DNA of 38,030 nt from an uncultured bacterium (GCA_900317935.1 ONIU01000022.1:1-38030); one strand, 5' to 3'; positions 25,401 to 32,182 are shown, counted from the first letter of the stretch. The notes: a model not told the origin generated them from the sequence alone. Program-made: numbers and translations.

Positions 25401-26893
25401 GTAATATTCTTTTTGATGGTAATTCACCAAAAATAGATCTTTTTAATCATTCCGGCACACCATGGATCAGCACAAACCTTATCGGGCGAATTGGTAATCT
25501 TAACGGTGTAGATGGAATTACTGATACTAGATATGGTTTCTTCTTTGGCAATAGTGATAGGTCTGCATCTAACAGACATTATATAAGATATGATGAAAAA
25601 AGTGGAAAGCTTCAGATTCAAGGCGAGGTTGTAATTACCGGCGGTGATAGCTATACCGCCATAAATACAGCAAATACTAATGCTAATGCTGCGATAGCTT
25701 TTAGAAATGCTGTAGCCAATTCGAATTATACGTCAATTAAAGGTGGGAGTATAACCACAGGGATTATTAAGAGTTCTACTTTCGTGGAACCTGCAGATCA
25801 AAAATTTTCTACAGGTTCAGGCTTTGATCTAGACAATAGTCATATACATACACCGTATTTTTACAGTAATTCAAGTGGAGCCGGAATAAAGGGTTACATA
25901 GAGGCTACAAGCGGGAAAATAGGTGGATTTACCCTTGCAAATGGTTTTCTAACATATGAAAGTACTTCGTTAGGTCTTAGTGATGCTGTTATTAGATTAT
26001 ATAATTCCAACGGCGATTCTGATAGAGGTTTTTCATCGGTAGATACAAAATATACATTAGCCGGTCCCTTGGTTTCTTATACTTATACGGACGGATGGGT
26101 CTTCACGGCTTCCATGGATGGAAGTATTATGTGTAGTCTTAAAAAATCGACTACCACTAAAAGCGCTGGCATCTCTACTCAAGGTTTATTTGCAACTGAA
26201 AGCGTATCTAATACTACAAAAAGAAGTGTTACTGCGAATACTCAGATAGGCTTTAACTGGTATGATGCAAATGATTCTAATAACGTAAAAAATTTACAGT
26301 TAGATGCGAATGGTTTTTCGTATAGCAACGGTAGCTTAAACTGCTATTTATCACCTACGAGCTACCATCAATCTGGCGCTAATAGTCAATACGTCGATTA
26401 TTCTTTGAGCGGAAATAGCGGTTCTGTAATTACTTTCAACAAAGTTCTTAATTTCTTTATCAACTGTAAGACTAGTAATAAATATGTATCTGTAGATACT
26501 AATGGTAATATTTCTGCTTCTGGAACAATTACTAGTTCTAGAGGAACTTGCCAAGGTTCTTCTGATGAAAACTTAAAAACCAATATTGAAGATATCTGGG
26601 TCTTAAATACTCTGAAGAAATTACGAATTAAAAAATGGAATTATAAAGATGATTTAGGAAATGCTCATATTGGACCCATGGCCAGGGATTTCAACGAAGC
26701 TTTTGACGTGAACGGTAGAAGTTCAAAACTTATCAGTTTTCATGATACCGCTGGTATAGCGCTTAGAGCGGTTCAAGAGCTTGCTGAACAAGTGGACGAT
26801 TTTAAAAGAAAATTTCGTTCCTTAAAGAAAACTCTTTTATTTAAAAACGTTTTTACTGATGAAGATTTTTCGAGAATGCAGAAAATTAATTAA
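22448..26893 (+). CDS. Central tail tip / fibre protein with S74 chaperone domain
   Basis: 1481 residues. Domains in order: a hub-like N-terminus (about 1-500, including AASGACGWGLGISTNDIDTASF, as in gpJ-type tip proteins), fibronectin-III-like modules (about 500-700, SVAPAPPNITASTYLKTTRI...LAGFEIWRS), long beta-repetitive fibre sequence (about 700-1370), and a C-terminal Peptidase_S74 intramolecular chaperone (SSDENLKTNIEDI...WNYKDDLGNAHIGPMARDF). The S74 domain trimerises the fibre and cuts itself off before the SD pair. It acts in host recognition and tip assembly. Confidence 0.9.
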   Translation: MRIKITALSNNIYQFADKTISDNSTGTWRGRITNAPDISRSFSDLGSVASTLYIQLINYDLQIPLTEDLWNASIDVETDNGYKWSGKVSAYETNADGKMYITATETTAPEYSRYIPDEFARLVSIDEDVHMSALNVTIPTVIGGNTNNPIPVKGILKSKSDAIYYLCIGEIHDIVNVRVGDKTMTRAEAAEQGYVCYTGSASQANEPGIAYIQITDTSKRLNDDGSYVEIGAEVIGLKLGTHTVEECRNGARFLYWLLKTAASGACGWGLGISTNDIDTASFETAISYINLIGLKLDGVLYDNRSAQSWIDEICRAIRGTYEIGTDGKRRLTIDIASTSSYTYTKNNIELIRFGAGSFTGRVYNKGILDYCYNPITGMFMQTSQYQNAESIARIDEQLFEGESYLIRDAETAQKILEYTCKKSLVEANKILFNTRFLPENCKIGTVITINYPEKGMNNSLFKITSLQIGDHINRIEAVKYDENIYTSGSVSPTVAWQNEQPIVSTVSVTSASGLTLNAGFDILPDGTSIASITGIFTIPNGVYVTAMVEYGETSSPSQWFALGLLKTNSFKISPVKVNTVYTVRVRLVTSTGHSDYVTGSINTMGDSVAPAPPNITASTYLKTTRINVSLTNPPPDLAGFEIWRSNIQGEHGTKIGYIAATNGAGTFVDIDVSDYLVNYYYSAVSVDVWGNRSDYSIQALIYCAKIQANEVEADWVISNLMETARGVGLTVDGVKIDSSGIEGWQGGHLFFDLNTVGASSIGGWNIDYNRLYNNNIELVSDGIIRTMDFASGHTGWQLSQDGDAEFNNIHARGTIKTTVFEYDEVSVVGGQQIVRPGAVITSYSVDLYWQKYANTVLDDDYTVIKRIVDSSDTRESTSFSTYQEYVTYEESLFDAAASILDDSSSTYLADITPQDCIIYVESYKGINVNDIVRIKEGISYDYWAKVTYKSSDSTGLFLALKQQHGSIFEMTKGQSLVDYGVSGSGNILFDGNSPKIDLFNHSGTPWISTNLIGRIGNLNGVDGITDTRYGFFFGNSDRSASNRHYIRYDEKSGKLQIQGEVVITGGDSYTAINTANTNANAAIAFRNAVANSNYTSIKGGSITTGIIKSSTFVEPADQKFSTGSGFDLDNSHIHTPYFYSNSSGAGIKGYIEATSGKIGGFTLANGFLTYESTSLGLSDAVIRLYNSNGDSDRGFSSVDTKYTLAGPLVSYTYTDGWVFTASMDGSIMCSLKKSTTTKSAGISTQGLFATESVSNTTKRSVTANTQIGFNWYDANDSNNVKNLQLDANGFSYSNGSLNCYLSPTSYHQSGANSQYVDYSLSGNSGSVITFNKVLNFFINCKTSNKYVSVDTNGNISASGTITSSRGTCQGSSDENLKTNIEDIWVLNTLKKLRIKKWNYKDDLGNAHIGPMARDFNEAFDVNGRSSKLISFHDTAGIALRAVQELAEQVDDFKRKFRSLKKTLLFKNVFTDEDFSRMQKIN

Positions 26894-26924
26894 ATAATAA
26901 AATTAAAACCAACAGGAGGAATAT

Positions 26925-27221
26925 ATGAAATACGTCGAACAAAACCAAAATCTAGAACCTAAATATGTTAATACATTCAGGGTTCATCCTGGCGATGGAG
27001 AACTTATAATAGATTTTGCCCAGGTTGATTATGCTGCAACGAGATTGAAAGCTGAATCGGATGGAAGAGAAAAGCCTGAAGAAATCTATCTTAATACTAA
27101 GGCCAGGATAATAATTCAGCCTTCTTTGGCTTTAAAAATATCTAAGGCTATTTCTGAAATGATTAAAATTGAAGAGCCAAAGAATGAAGATTCTGGGTCT
27201 GCAACAAACAAAGAGGTTTAA
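26925..27221 (+). CDS. DUF3467-like small protein
   Basis: 98 residues behind ACAGGAGGAATAT. YVNTFRVHPGDGELIIDFAQVD and ARIIIQPSLALKISKAISEMI give the DUF3467 pattern (a paired strand motif then a helix). In phages it commonly sits beside fibre genes; its function is unknown. The stop is two bases before the next start. Confidence 0.7.
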   Translation: MKYVEQNQNLEPKYVNTFRVHPGDGELIIDFAQVDYAATRLKAESDGREKPEEIYLNTKARIIIQPSLALKISKAISEMIKIEEPKNEDSGSATNKEV

Positions 27222-27223
27222 TA

Positions 27224-28162
27224 ATGGCAACAAAAACTTTTTCTCAGCAATTAGCTGATTTGGAAGCTATTAAATTAGACATTAAAAACGCATTAAGTGA
27301 GGTATATAACATGAGTAATGTTAAATTCTCTGATTATGCAGACATAATCAGAGCTATGATTGCTTCAAGAGCTCCATTGGATAATACAGCCGGTGCCTGG
27401 AATGGAGCATATCAACGCAAGAATCTTCTTTCAGAATTCACTTTGGCTCAACTTTCTACAAAGATAGCAGCAGGAGATTTTTCCGGTATTCCTATCGGCA
27501 GCTATATTGAAATGGCTATGAGCTCAACTTTGGGTGGATCCGAAACAGTTAGATGGTTGGTTGCTGGTCATGATTATTTTTTACATTGTGGTGATACTGA
27601 AATTACAGCACATCATACCGTGTTGGTTCCAGAAGATTGTTTTAAGACAACTGCAAAAATGAATGCGTCAAATACTACCGCTAATGCGTATGTCGGTTCT
27701 TATATGTATACCGATGTCTTACCCGCTTATGCTACCGCTGTAGCTAATGCTTTTGGTTCTTCTCATATTCTTTCGCATAAGGACCTGCTTTCTACGGCAA
27801 TGACTGCAACATTAGATTCTATGGCTGGCGGTGGTCTTGTCGGCGCTTCGTCTTCCTGGGCTTGGCAAGCATCTAGAACTATAGATTTGATGAGTGAACC
27901 AATGGTTTATGGGACTATGGTTTGTTCATCTTCTCTATATGATGTTGGCTGTGGGAAGAGCCAGCTTCCATTATTTGCTTTGAATCCGGAAATGATTCAA
28001 TGTGGATTAGGTTTGAACGGTGGTACTAGTGCCCGCTACTACTGGTGGCTCCGTGCCGTCGCCTCTTCGGCGCACTTTGCCCTTGTCAACTACTACGGCC
28101 ATGCCATCAGCCACGGTGCGTCGCATGCTAATGGCGTTCGTCCGTTTATCCTTTTTAAATAA
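27224..28162 (+). CDS. DGR-diversified receptor-binding protein (C-type-lectin-like C-terminus)
   Basis: 312 residues. The N-terminal 60 residues form a helical attachment segment (FSQQLADLEAIKLDIKNALSEV); the middle and C-terminus have the compact beta pattern of DGR variable proteins of the C-type lectin/DUF6273 class, ending ...YYWWLRAVASSAHF...HANGVRPFILFK. The last 40 residues are encoded by the variable repeat (28028-28144). Eleven or so exposed residues (Y, Y, A, H, L, Y, Y, H, I, S, H, H) replace template Asn/Thr codons. The scaffold residues WWLR, FA, GV and RP are encoded by codons with few or no template adenines and so are held fixed. It sits after the tail tip genes and is likely the exchangeable receptor binder. 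Confidence 0.92.
   Translation: MATKTFSQQLADLEAIKLDIKNALSEVYNMSNVKFSDYADIIRAMIASRAPLDNTAGAWNGAYQRKNLLSEFTLAQLSTKIAAGDFSGIPIGSYIEMAMSSTLGGSETVRWLVAGHDYFLHCGDTEITAHHTVLVPEDCFKTTAKMNASNTTANAYVGSYMYTDVLPAYATAVANAFGSSHILSHKDLLSTAMTATLDSMAGGGLVGASSSWAWQASRTIDLMSEPMVYGTMVCSSSLYDVGCGKSQLPLFALNPEMIQCGLGLNGGTSARYYWWLRAVASSAHFALVNYYGHAISHGASHANGVRPFILFK
28028..28144 (+). repeat. DGR variable repeat (VR)
   Basis: 117 bp aligned without gaps to the template repeat at 28768-28884. Thirteen differences, and all thirteen lie at template adenines (to T, C or G); none of the 89 non-adenine positions differs. The invariant GC-rich 3' end (ATGGCGTTCGTCCG) is where mutagenic homing would begin. Confidence 0.97.
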
Positions 28163-28168
28163 TCTTTA

Positions 28169-28194
28169 ATCCGGCCGCCTTTGCGCGGCTGGAT
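28169..28194 (+). promoter_or_regulatory. Hairpin/cruciform just downstream of VR
   Basis: ATCCGGCCGC (28169-28178), loop CTTTGC, GCGGCTGGAT (28185-28194), a 10-bp stem with one G.T. No T-run. It lies 24 bp after the VR end; DGR homing in the Bordetella phage also needs a hairpin just after VR, so a homing role is likely. Confidence 0.7.
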
Positions 28195-28205
28195 GGAGCT
28201 ATTCT

Positions 28206-28769
28206 ATGTCTGTAATAAAAAGTAAAAGAAGCCTTTCTGAATTAGAATTTTTCCATAATGCTCTTTGTTTAAGAAGAAGCATAGCAACTTTATTACTTAG
28301 AGATTTTGGAACAAAAGATAAAATCAGATCCGTAAAAATGTTAGAAAATTTGGTAAAAATGAATGATGAAGATAAGAAAACCCTCGATTCCATTTTTACT
28401 AAATATAATATTTCGAAGGTTTCTGAAGAATGGCCAGAATGGTTACTTTCTACATTTAGAAATTCTCTCTATGAGTTATCAAGAAATATTGTTCTTTATA
28501 TCGTAGCTGCTAACTCTATCTATCCTATGTCTATGATTGAATTCAATCAAAGAAGAGAATTGCAGAATGCAGCCATTTATTCATGCGATCAATTATTGAT
28601 AGAAATGCAGTTTGTAATATCTATACTCCCAGTGAAAGCTGAAAAGCTTCAAGCATATATAGGAAGCATCGAAAAAGAACGCTTTTTGTTGAAAAGATGG
28701 AGAAAATCAGACAATAGAATAGCTAACAAAATAAAGGATAAACAAAACAATGGTGTTCTTTATAAATAG
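28206..28769 (+). CDS. avd: DGR accessory variability determinant (Avd-like)
   Basis: Avd forms a basic helical pentamer that binds the reverse transcriptase and template RNA. The 187-residue product is almost wholly helical and basic (LSELEFFHNALCLRRSIATLLLRDFG..., RNSLYELSRNIVLYIVAANSIYP, IEKERFLLKRWRKSDNRIANKIKDK) and sits between VR and TR, as avd genes do. It is longer than the classical Avd (about 128), with an extra N-terminal region. Its stop codon (28767-28769) overlaps the first bases of the template repeat. Identified by fold pattern and position. Confidence 0.75.
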   Translation: MSVIKSKRSLSELEFFHNALCLRRSIATLLLRDFGTKDKIRSVKMLENLVKMNDEDKKTLDSIFTKYNISKVSEEWPEWLLSTFRNSLYELSRNIVLYIVAANSIYPMSMIEFNQRRELQNAAIYSCDQLLIEMQFVISILPVKAEKLQAYIGSIEKERFLLKRWRKSDNRIANKIKDKQNNGVLYK

Positions 28770-28884
28770 TGCCCGCAACAACTGGTGGCTCCGTGCCGTC
28801 GCCTCTTCGACGAACTTTGCCAATGTCAACAACAACGGCAATGCCAACAACAACGGTGCGTCGAATGCTAATGGCGTTCGTCCG
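28768..28884 (+). repeat. DGR template repeat (TR)
   Basis: 117 bp, 28 adenines concentrated in AAC/AAT codons (NN, TN, N, NNN, N, NNN, N in the reading frame of the target). This AAC enrichment is the mark of a TR: Asn codons mutate at their first two bases into a wide amino-acid set without stops. Flanking bases 28764-28767 may extend the alignment. Confidence 0.97.
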
Positions 28885-29040
28885 ATATCTGACCCCATTC
28901 TAAGTGTAGGTTGTAAACCGAAATGGGTTTAAGGATAGGAAAGAACATCTATTCTGGTATTTAATCAGATAAATAATTATTTCGATGCGGTCTGATTCGT
29001 CAGTTACCGCTATATACGAAATAAAGCAATAAAAAAAACT
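28885..29040 (+). ncRNA. DGR template RNA spacer (structured)
   Basis: 156 bases between TR and the reverse transcriptase, without a gene. A stem CCCATT/AATGGG (28894-28899, 28922-28927) encloses GGTT-GTA-AACC. In known DGRs the TR-RT spacer RNA is needed for priming and Avd binding, so this is assigned to the DGR RNA by position. Confidence 0.6.
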
Positions 29041-30345
29041 TTGGAAAAAGATTTAATATACAAAATATCTGGTCTAAATGAGCTTTATGACGCTTTTCAT
29101 AGAGCTCAGAAAAATAGTAATTGGAAAGCTTCTGTTCAAAAATTTGAATCTAATCTTTTCGCTAATTTGAACGAAATTAGTAATTTAATTAGAACAAATA
29201 AATACGAACAAAAGCCTTTTAATGCTTTTAAATTAAACGAGCGCGGCCACGTAAGATTAATTAAATCTTTGCATATTTCAGATAGAGTAGTTCAAAGAAC
29301 AGTTTGTGATAATATTCTGACTCCATATTTAAACAAGTATCTGATTTATGATAATGGCGCATCTCAGAAAAATAAAGGAATTGATTTTTGCAGAAAAAGA
29401 TTATCTGTTCATTTGCAAAAATATATTAGAAAGTATGGAACGGATGGCTATATATTACTTTGCGATTTCAGAAAGTTTTTCGACAATATTAATCATGAAA
29501 AATTATTAGAAATATTTATCAAATATATAAAAGATGAAAAAGCAATCAATTTTATAAAAAAGCTTATTGATACTTTTAAAATTGACGTCTCTTATTTATC
29601 TGAATCTGAAAGAAAAGAAGCCGTTAACCAGGTTTTCAATTCCCTGGAATATGAAAAAATAGATAAAAAAGCTCTAACTGGTAAAGCTTTTATTTATAAA
29701 TCAGTAGGAATCGGCTCGCAAATATCTCAAATAGCTGGAATAGTATATGCTTCGGAAATAGATAATTATATTAAAATCGTAAAGGGAATTAAATACTACG
29801 CTCGTTATATGGATGATTTCTATGTGATAGATAAAGATAAACAATTTTTAAAAGCATTATTGATTCAGATAAAAGAAATATCTTCCAGATTAGGATTAAC
29901 TTTAAGCGACAACAAAACCCAAATTAGAAAACTTTCAGCAGGTTTTAGATTTTTAAAGATCAAATATTCAATTACAAAAACAGGTCACATCGTTAAAAGA
30001 GTTTGCAGCCAAAATATAACCAGACATAGACGAAAACTTAGAAAACTCAAGAAAAAGGTTGAATCTGGCCGGATTAAATTCCCAGATGTTTTTAATATGC
30101 ATAAATCATGGGTAGGCAATCTGAAAAGATTTGATTGTTATAGAACTTTAAATAATATCCAAAATTATTTTAATTCATTATTTAAGAAGGAGATAGAAAA
30201 CTATGAACGAAAGAGAAAGACTAGAACAAAAAATACGAGATTTAACATCCCAGCTGACGTCGAGTTGTTCACCGATTGGAGACTGGAAAATAGCAAAATA
30301 CCAGGAATATTTAGCAATCGGGCAACAAGCGCCATACGATATTAA
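29041..30345 (+). CDS. DGR reverse transcriptase
   Basis: A 434-residue error-prone reverse transcriptase that copies TR RNA and misincorporates at adenines. Seen: the N-terminal RT0/1 region (RGHVRLIKSLHISDRVVQRTV), motif A LLCDFRKFFDNI (Asp about 142), the DGR-type motif IGSQISQ (about 224-230, replacing the usual QG...SP), and the catalytic YMDD (256-259). It starts at TTG 29041, with weak ribosome site. The C-terminal 47 residues (30203 onward) overlap a well-started downstream gene in another frame, so part of this tail may be dispensable. Confidence 0.95.
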   Translation: MEKDLIYKISGLNELYDAFHRAQKNSNWKASVQKFESNLFANLNEISNLIRTNKYEQKPFNAFKLNERGHVRLIKSLHISDRVVQRTVCDNILTPYLNKYLIYDNGASQKNKGIDFCRKRLSVHLQKYIRKYGTDGYILLCDFRKFFDNINHEKLLEIFIKYIKDEKAINFIKKLIDTFKIDVSYLSESERKEAVNQVFNSLEYEKIDKKALTGKAFIYKSVGIGSQISQIAGIVYASEIDNYIKIVKGIKYYARYMDDFYVIDKDKQFLKALLIQIKEISSRLGLTLSDNKTQIRKLSAGFRFLKIKYSITKTGHIVKRVCSQNITRHRRKLRKLKKKVESGRIKFPDVFNMHKSWVGNLKRFDCYRTLNNIQNYFNSLFKKEIENYERKRKTRTKNTRFNIPADVELFTDWRLENSKIPGIFSNRATSAIRY

Positions 30346-30436
30346 CGAGCTGCACGCTCAACGTCAGGCAATCCGTGACGAAATAAACAGAACCCGTGAA
30401 GAAATTGAAAATCTTCCTGAAAATAATGAACAGTAA
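30203..30436 (+). CDS. Small coiled-coil phage protein overlapping the RT
   Basis: 77 residues from ATG 30203, behind AAGAAGGAGATAGAA, a strong ribosome site inside the RT gene. Helical ends (ERERLEQKIRDLTSQL; INELHAQRQAIRDEINRTREEIENL) flank IGDWKIAKYQEYLAIGQQAPY. Such small proteins are common between fibre and lysis genes. The 143-base overlap with the RT is unusually long and suggests that the DGR cassette invaded upstream of a pre-existing gene. Confidence 0.78.
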   Translation: MNERERLEQKIRDLTSQLTSSCSPIGDWKIAKYQEYLAIGQQAPYDINELHAQRQAIRDEINRTREEIENLPENNEQ

Positions 30437-30448
30437 GGAATTGTTAAA

Positions 30449-30703
30449 ATGACAAAAGATAAAGATTATTGCTCAAATCATGAATGTTTAGTGAATGAGA
30501 TTAATCATCTTAAAGATGATCATAAAGAACTTCGTGAAGAATATAAAGAACTAAGCAATAAAATTGAGATGGTGCGCGAAGATATTCAAAAACTTTCATC
30601 TCATGAAAAAATCTATATAGCTATTATCGGTTTTATTGGAATTGTTGTTTCAACTGGTGGAAGTGCTGTTGGTGTGCTCATTACCAAGGTTTTATTTAAG
30701 TGA
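30449..30703 (+). CDS. Coiled-coil membrane protein, XhlA/holin-accessory-like
   Basis: 84 residues: an N-terminal acidic coiled coil (LKDDHKELREEYKELSNKIEMVREDIQKL) followed by a single membrane span (IYIAIIGFIGIVVSTGGSAVGVLIT). This arrangement matches XhlA-type lysis accessories that anchor to the membrane by the C-terminus. It heads the lysis block and its stop overlaps a GTG start for the next gene. Confidence 0.7.
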   Translation: MTKDKDYCSNHECLVNEINHLKDDHKELREEYKELSNKIEMVREDIQKLSSHEKIYIAIIGFIGIVVSTGGSAVGVLITKVLFK

Positions 30704-30957
30704 AAAACAAGAGTAAACTTTTAAGAAAAAACAATGATACCTTTTCTAATGAAATCGCTGAACAGCAAAGCAATAGCTTGGGTGTAAACTGGTCCCAAGA
30801 ACTGTACCCTGTAAATAATTTAAATAACCCGGAAGACGTCGAAAATGGCTTTTGTCCGCAAAGAAGTTGTAGAAATCCCAATGGCTCAAAGGTTGTTTTA
30901 ATGGATATGGGAGACTACCTGGAATGTGGGCAATGTTACAGGAGGTATAATAAATGA
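30700..30957 (+). CDS. Small protein with C-terminal zinc knuckle
   Basis: GTG 30700 overlaps the previous stop; the product (85 aa) is polar with CPQRSC...ECGQCYRRYNK near the end, a possible four-cysteine zinc site. Its last bases overlap the next ATG (30954). No family recognised. Confidence 0.65.
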   Translation: MKNKSKLLRKNNDTFSNEIAEQQSNSLGVNWSQELYPVNNLNNPEDVENGFCPQRSCRNPNGSKVVLMDMGDYLECGQCYRRYNK

Positions 30958-31349
30958 TACTTAAGTTAATTAGATATTCTTTTCTAGAAGATAGAACACT
31001 TGGAATTATTACAGGTATAAAAGATCGCAAAACACCTTTTTATACTTTGGAGCTTCCAGACAGAAATAACGAAAGAAATATCAGCTGCATCCCGGAAGGG
31101 AAATATCAATGCGTCAGACATTGGTCTACTAAATTCCCTTATTTGCATTTGCTTATAATGAATGTTCCTAATAGAGATGGTATTTTAATTCACGCTGGAA
31201 ATTACCCCAAGAATACTACCGGTTGCATTTTATTAGGGCAAAGTATCAATAATGAAGGTGATTTAGTTAATTCAAGGAAAGCAATAGATGAATTCATGGA
31301 ACTCATAAAAGCTGATGATGAAATCATTCTGGAGGTAACAAATGTTTAA
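30954..31349 (+). CDS. DUF5675-like protein, candidate lysis enzyme
   Basis: 131 residues. GILIHAGNYPKNTTGCILLG is the signature segment of DUF5675 proteins, which recur in phage lysis cassettes; the His-Ala-Gly...Gly-Cys arrangement recalls L,D-transpeptidase/YkuD-type active sites. The N-terminus (LIRYSFLEDRTLGIITGIKDRKTPFYTLELPDRNN...IPEGKYQCVRHWSTKFPY) is compact beta. No standard endolysin is visible elsewhere, so this is the best candidate for wall degradation; the catalytic role is inferred. Flanked by membrane proteins, with overlap at both ends. Confidence 0.72.
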   Translation: MILKLIRYSFLEDRTLGIITGIKDRKTPFYTLELPDRNNERNISCIPEGKYQCVRHWSTKFPYLHLLIMNVPNRDGILIHAGNYPKNTTGCILLGQSINNEGDLVNSRKAIDEFMELIKADDEIILEVTNV

Positions 31350-31614
31350 AGATAAAGATGGTCATATTTCATCAACAAAAGTTATGTCTTTTTGTGGTTT
31401 CTTTGCATTTCTGATTGTTTCCGCCTATTGCCTCTATGTCGCTCCAGATAAGTTTGACTACAATCTATTTTCAATTCTTGCTGGCGGTGGAGCTGTGGGA
31501 ACACGAATTTTAGATAAATATATGAATATTTTGAGCAATAGAAGCAACGAACAAAAACAAGGTGTATTCCCGCCACTGCCTGAACATCCCCCACTACCAA
31601 TACAAAAAGGTTGA
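31342..31614 (+). CDS. Putative two-span holin
   Basis: 90 residues: polar start (MFKDKDGHISSTKV), span 1 (FCGFFAFLIVSAYCLYVA), span 2 (FSILAGGGAVGTRIL), and a Pro-rich tail (VFPPLPEHPPLPIQKG). Charge and size fit a class II-like holin. Ribosome site GGAGG lies within the previous gene. Last gene before the terminator. Confidence 0.7.
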   Translation: MFKDKDGHISSTKVMSFCGFFAFLIVSAYCLYVAPDKFDYNLFSILAGGGAVGTRILDKYMNILSNRSNEQKQGVFPPLPEHPPLPIQKG

Positions 31615-31641
31615 AAAAATGAAATAAAAATCTTTGCTTAT

Positions 31642-31670
31642 AAAAAGCCTGGTATAATTCCAGGCTTTTT
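31642..31670. terminator. Bidirectional intrinsic terminator
   Basis: AAAAAGCCTGG, loop TATAATT, CCAGGCTTTTT: an 11-bp perfect stem with A- and T-runs on both sides. It ends the late operon (plus) and the RHH operon (minus) at their convergence. Confidence 0.92.
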
Positions 31671-31672
31671 GT

Positions 31673-31852
31673 TTATTTATTTAGATAAGCTTCAATAGCT
31701 TCTTTTATTATTTTCGCTTGTGAGTCATTATTAGAAGCAACCTTTTCTCTGAACTGCTGAACAAGTTCTTTAGGTAATCTGACTGAAATAGTATCATAAT
31801 TCTTAGCATTATACTTGTTTATAGCTCTTCTGTTTGATTCTGGTATTGCCAT
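31673..31852 (-). CDS. Ribbon-helix-helix DNA-binding protein (59 aa)
   Basis: Too short for usual thresholds but well formed. Polar start MAIPESNRRAINKYN, then TISVRLPKELVQQFREKVASNNDSQAKIIKEAIEAYL: one beta strand and two helices, the Arc/MetJ (RHH) fold. Ribosome site AAAGGAAAATGT precedes ATG 31852. It is the second cistron behind the tiny peptide at 31938-32003. A palindrome inside its promoter (32058-32075) is the likely operator, giving autoregulation. Confidence 0.85.
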   Translation of the reverse strand: MAIPESNRRAINKYNAKNYDTISVRLPKELVQQFREKVASNNDSQAKIIKEAIEAYLNK

Positions 31853-31881
31853 TTTACATTTTCCTTTCTTTGTGTTATGAT
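31853..31881 (+). promoter_or_regulatory. Antisense promoter opposite the RHH leader
   Basis: TTTACA (31853-31858), 17-bp spacer, TATGAT (31876-31881) on the plus strand. The transcript would start near 31888 and run antisense to the peptide gene; a weak hairpin followed by CCCCTTTTT (to about 31933) could end it. Confidence 0.55.
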
Positions 31882-31937
31882 TGAAATAAGTGAGGGTTAA
31901 GCAGGGTTTCGCCTTTCGGCTACTCCCCTTTTTAATC

Positions 31938-32003
31938 TTAGTTAGCAGCTACGCTTGCAAGTAAGAAGCTTACTAAGATTGAAACCTTAATCAAGGTTTT
32001 CAT
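31938..32003 (-). CDS. Tiny hydrophobic peptide 1 (21 aa)
   Basis: ATG 32003 with AAAGGAGGG seven bases upstream encodes MKTLIK...VSFLLASVAAN: a basic start then one hydrophobic span, like Ibs-type toxins or a bare signal peptide. The Shine-Dalgarno region GAGGGTTAAG can pair perfectly with CTTAACCCTC downstream of the stop in the same mRNA (plus-strand 32004-32013 and 31892-31901), which would hide the ribosome site. Antisense promoter on the plus strand. First cistron before RHH. Function inferred only. Confidence 0.6.
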   Translation of the reverse strand: MKTLIKVSILVSFLLASVAAN

Positions 32004-32050
32004 CTTAACCCTCCTTTTTCATTTTTAGTTTTCCTCCTTTCGATATATTA

Positions 32051-32079
32051 AGTATATCATACTGCGTGCAGTATGTCAA
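32051..32079 (-). promoter_or_regulatory. Promoter with embedded operator for peptide 1-RHH
   Basis: Minus strand TTGACA (32074-32079), 17-bp spacer, TATACT (32051-32056). The spacer is filled by the dyad CATACTGC-GT-GCAGTATG (32058-32075). A consensus promoter with a palindrome between -35 and -10 is the classic layout for repression by a small RHH dimer. Confidence 0.85.
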
Positions 32080-32121
32080 TAGATAAATTAATTATTTTTT
32101 AATATTTTTCACTCTAAAATC

Positions 32122-32150
32122 TTGTACAAATGCTGATTCTGTACTAAGCT
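32122..32150 (+). promoter_or_regulatory. Promoter of the spanin genes, GTAC type
   Basis: TTGTAC, 17 bp, TAAGCT, matching the late promoter at 7619 in spacing and in both GTAC words. TACTAAG (32143-32149) is mirrored by CTTAGTA (32163-32169) across the expected start, a possible operator. Confidence 0.6.
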
Positions 32151-32182
32151 ATAAATATATAACTTAGTATTGGAGGGCTTTA

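Noticed and set aside
28750..28932. 60-codon frame covering the DGR template repeat
   Set aside because: It translates TR in the target's frame (NN..NNN), as any TR would. No ribosome site fits; TR acts as RNA.
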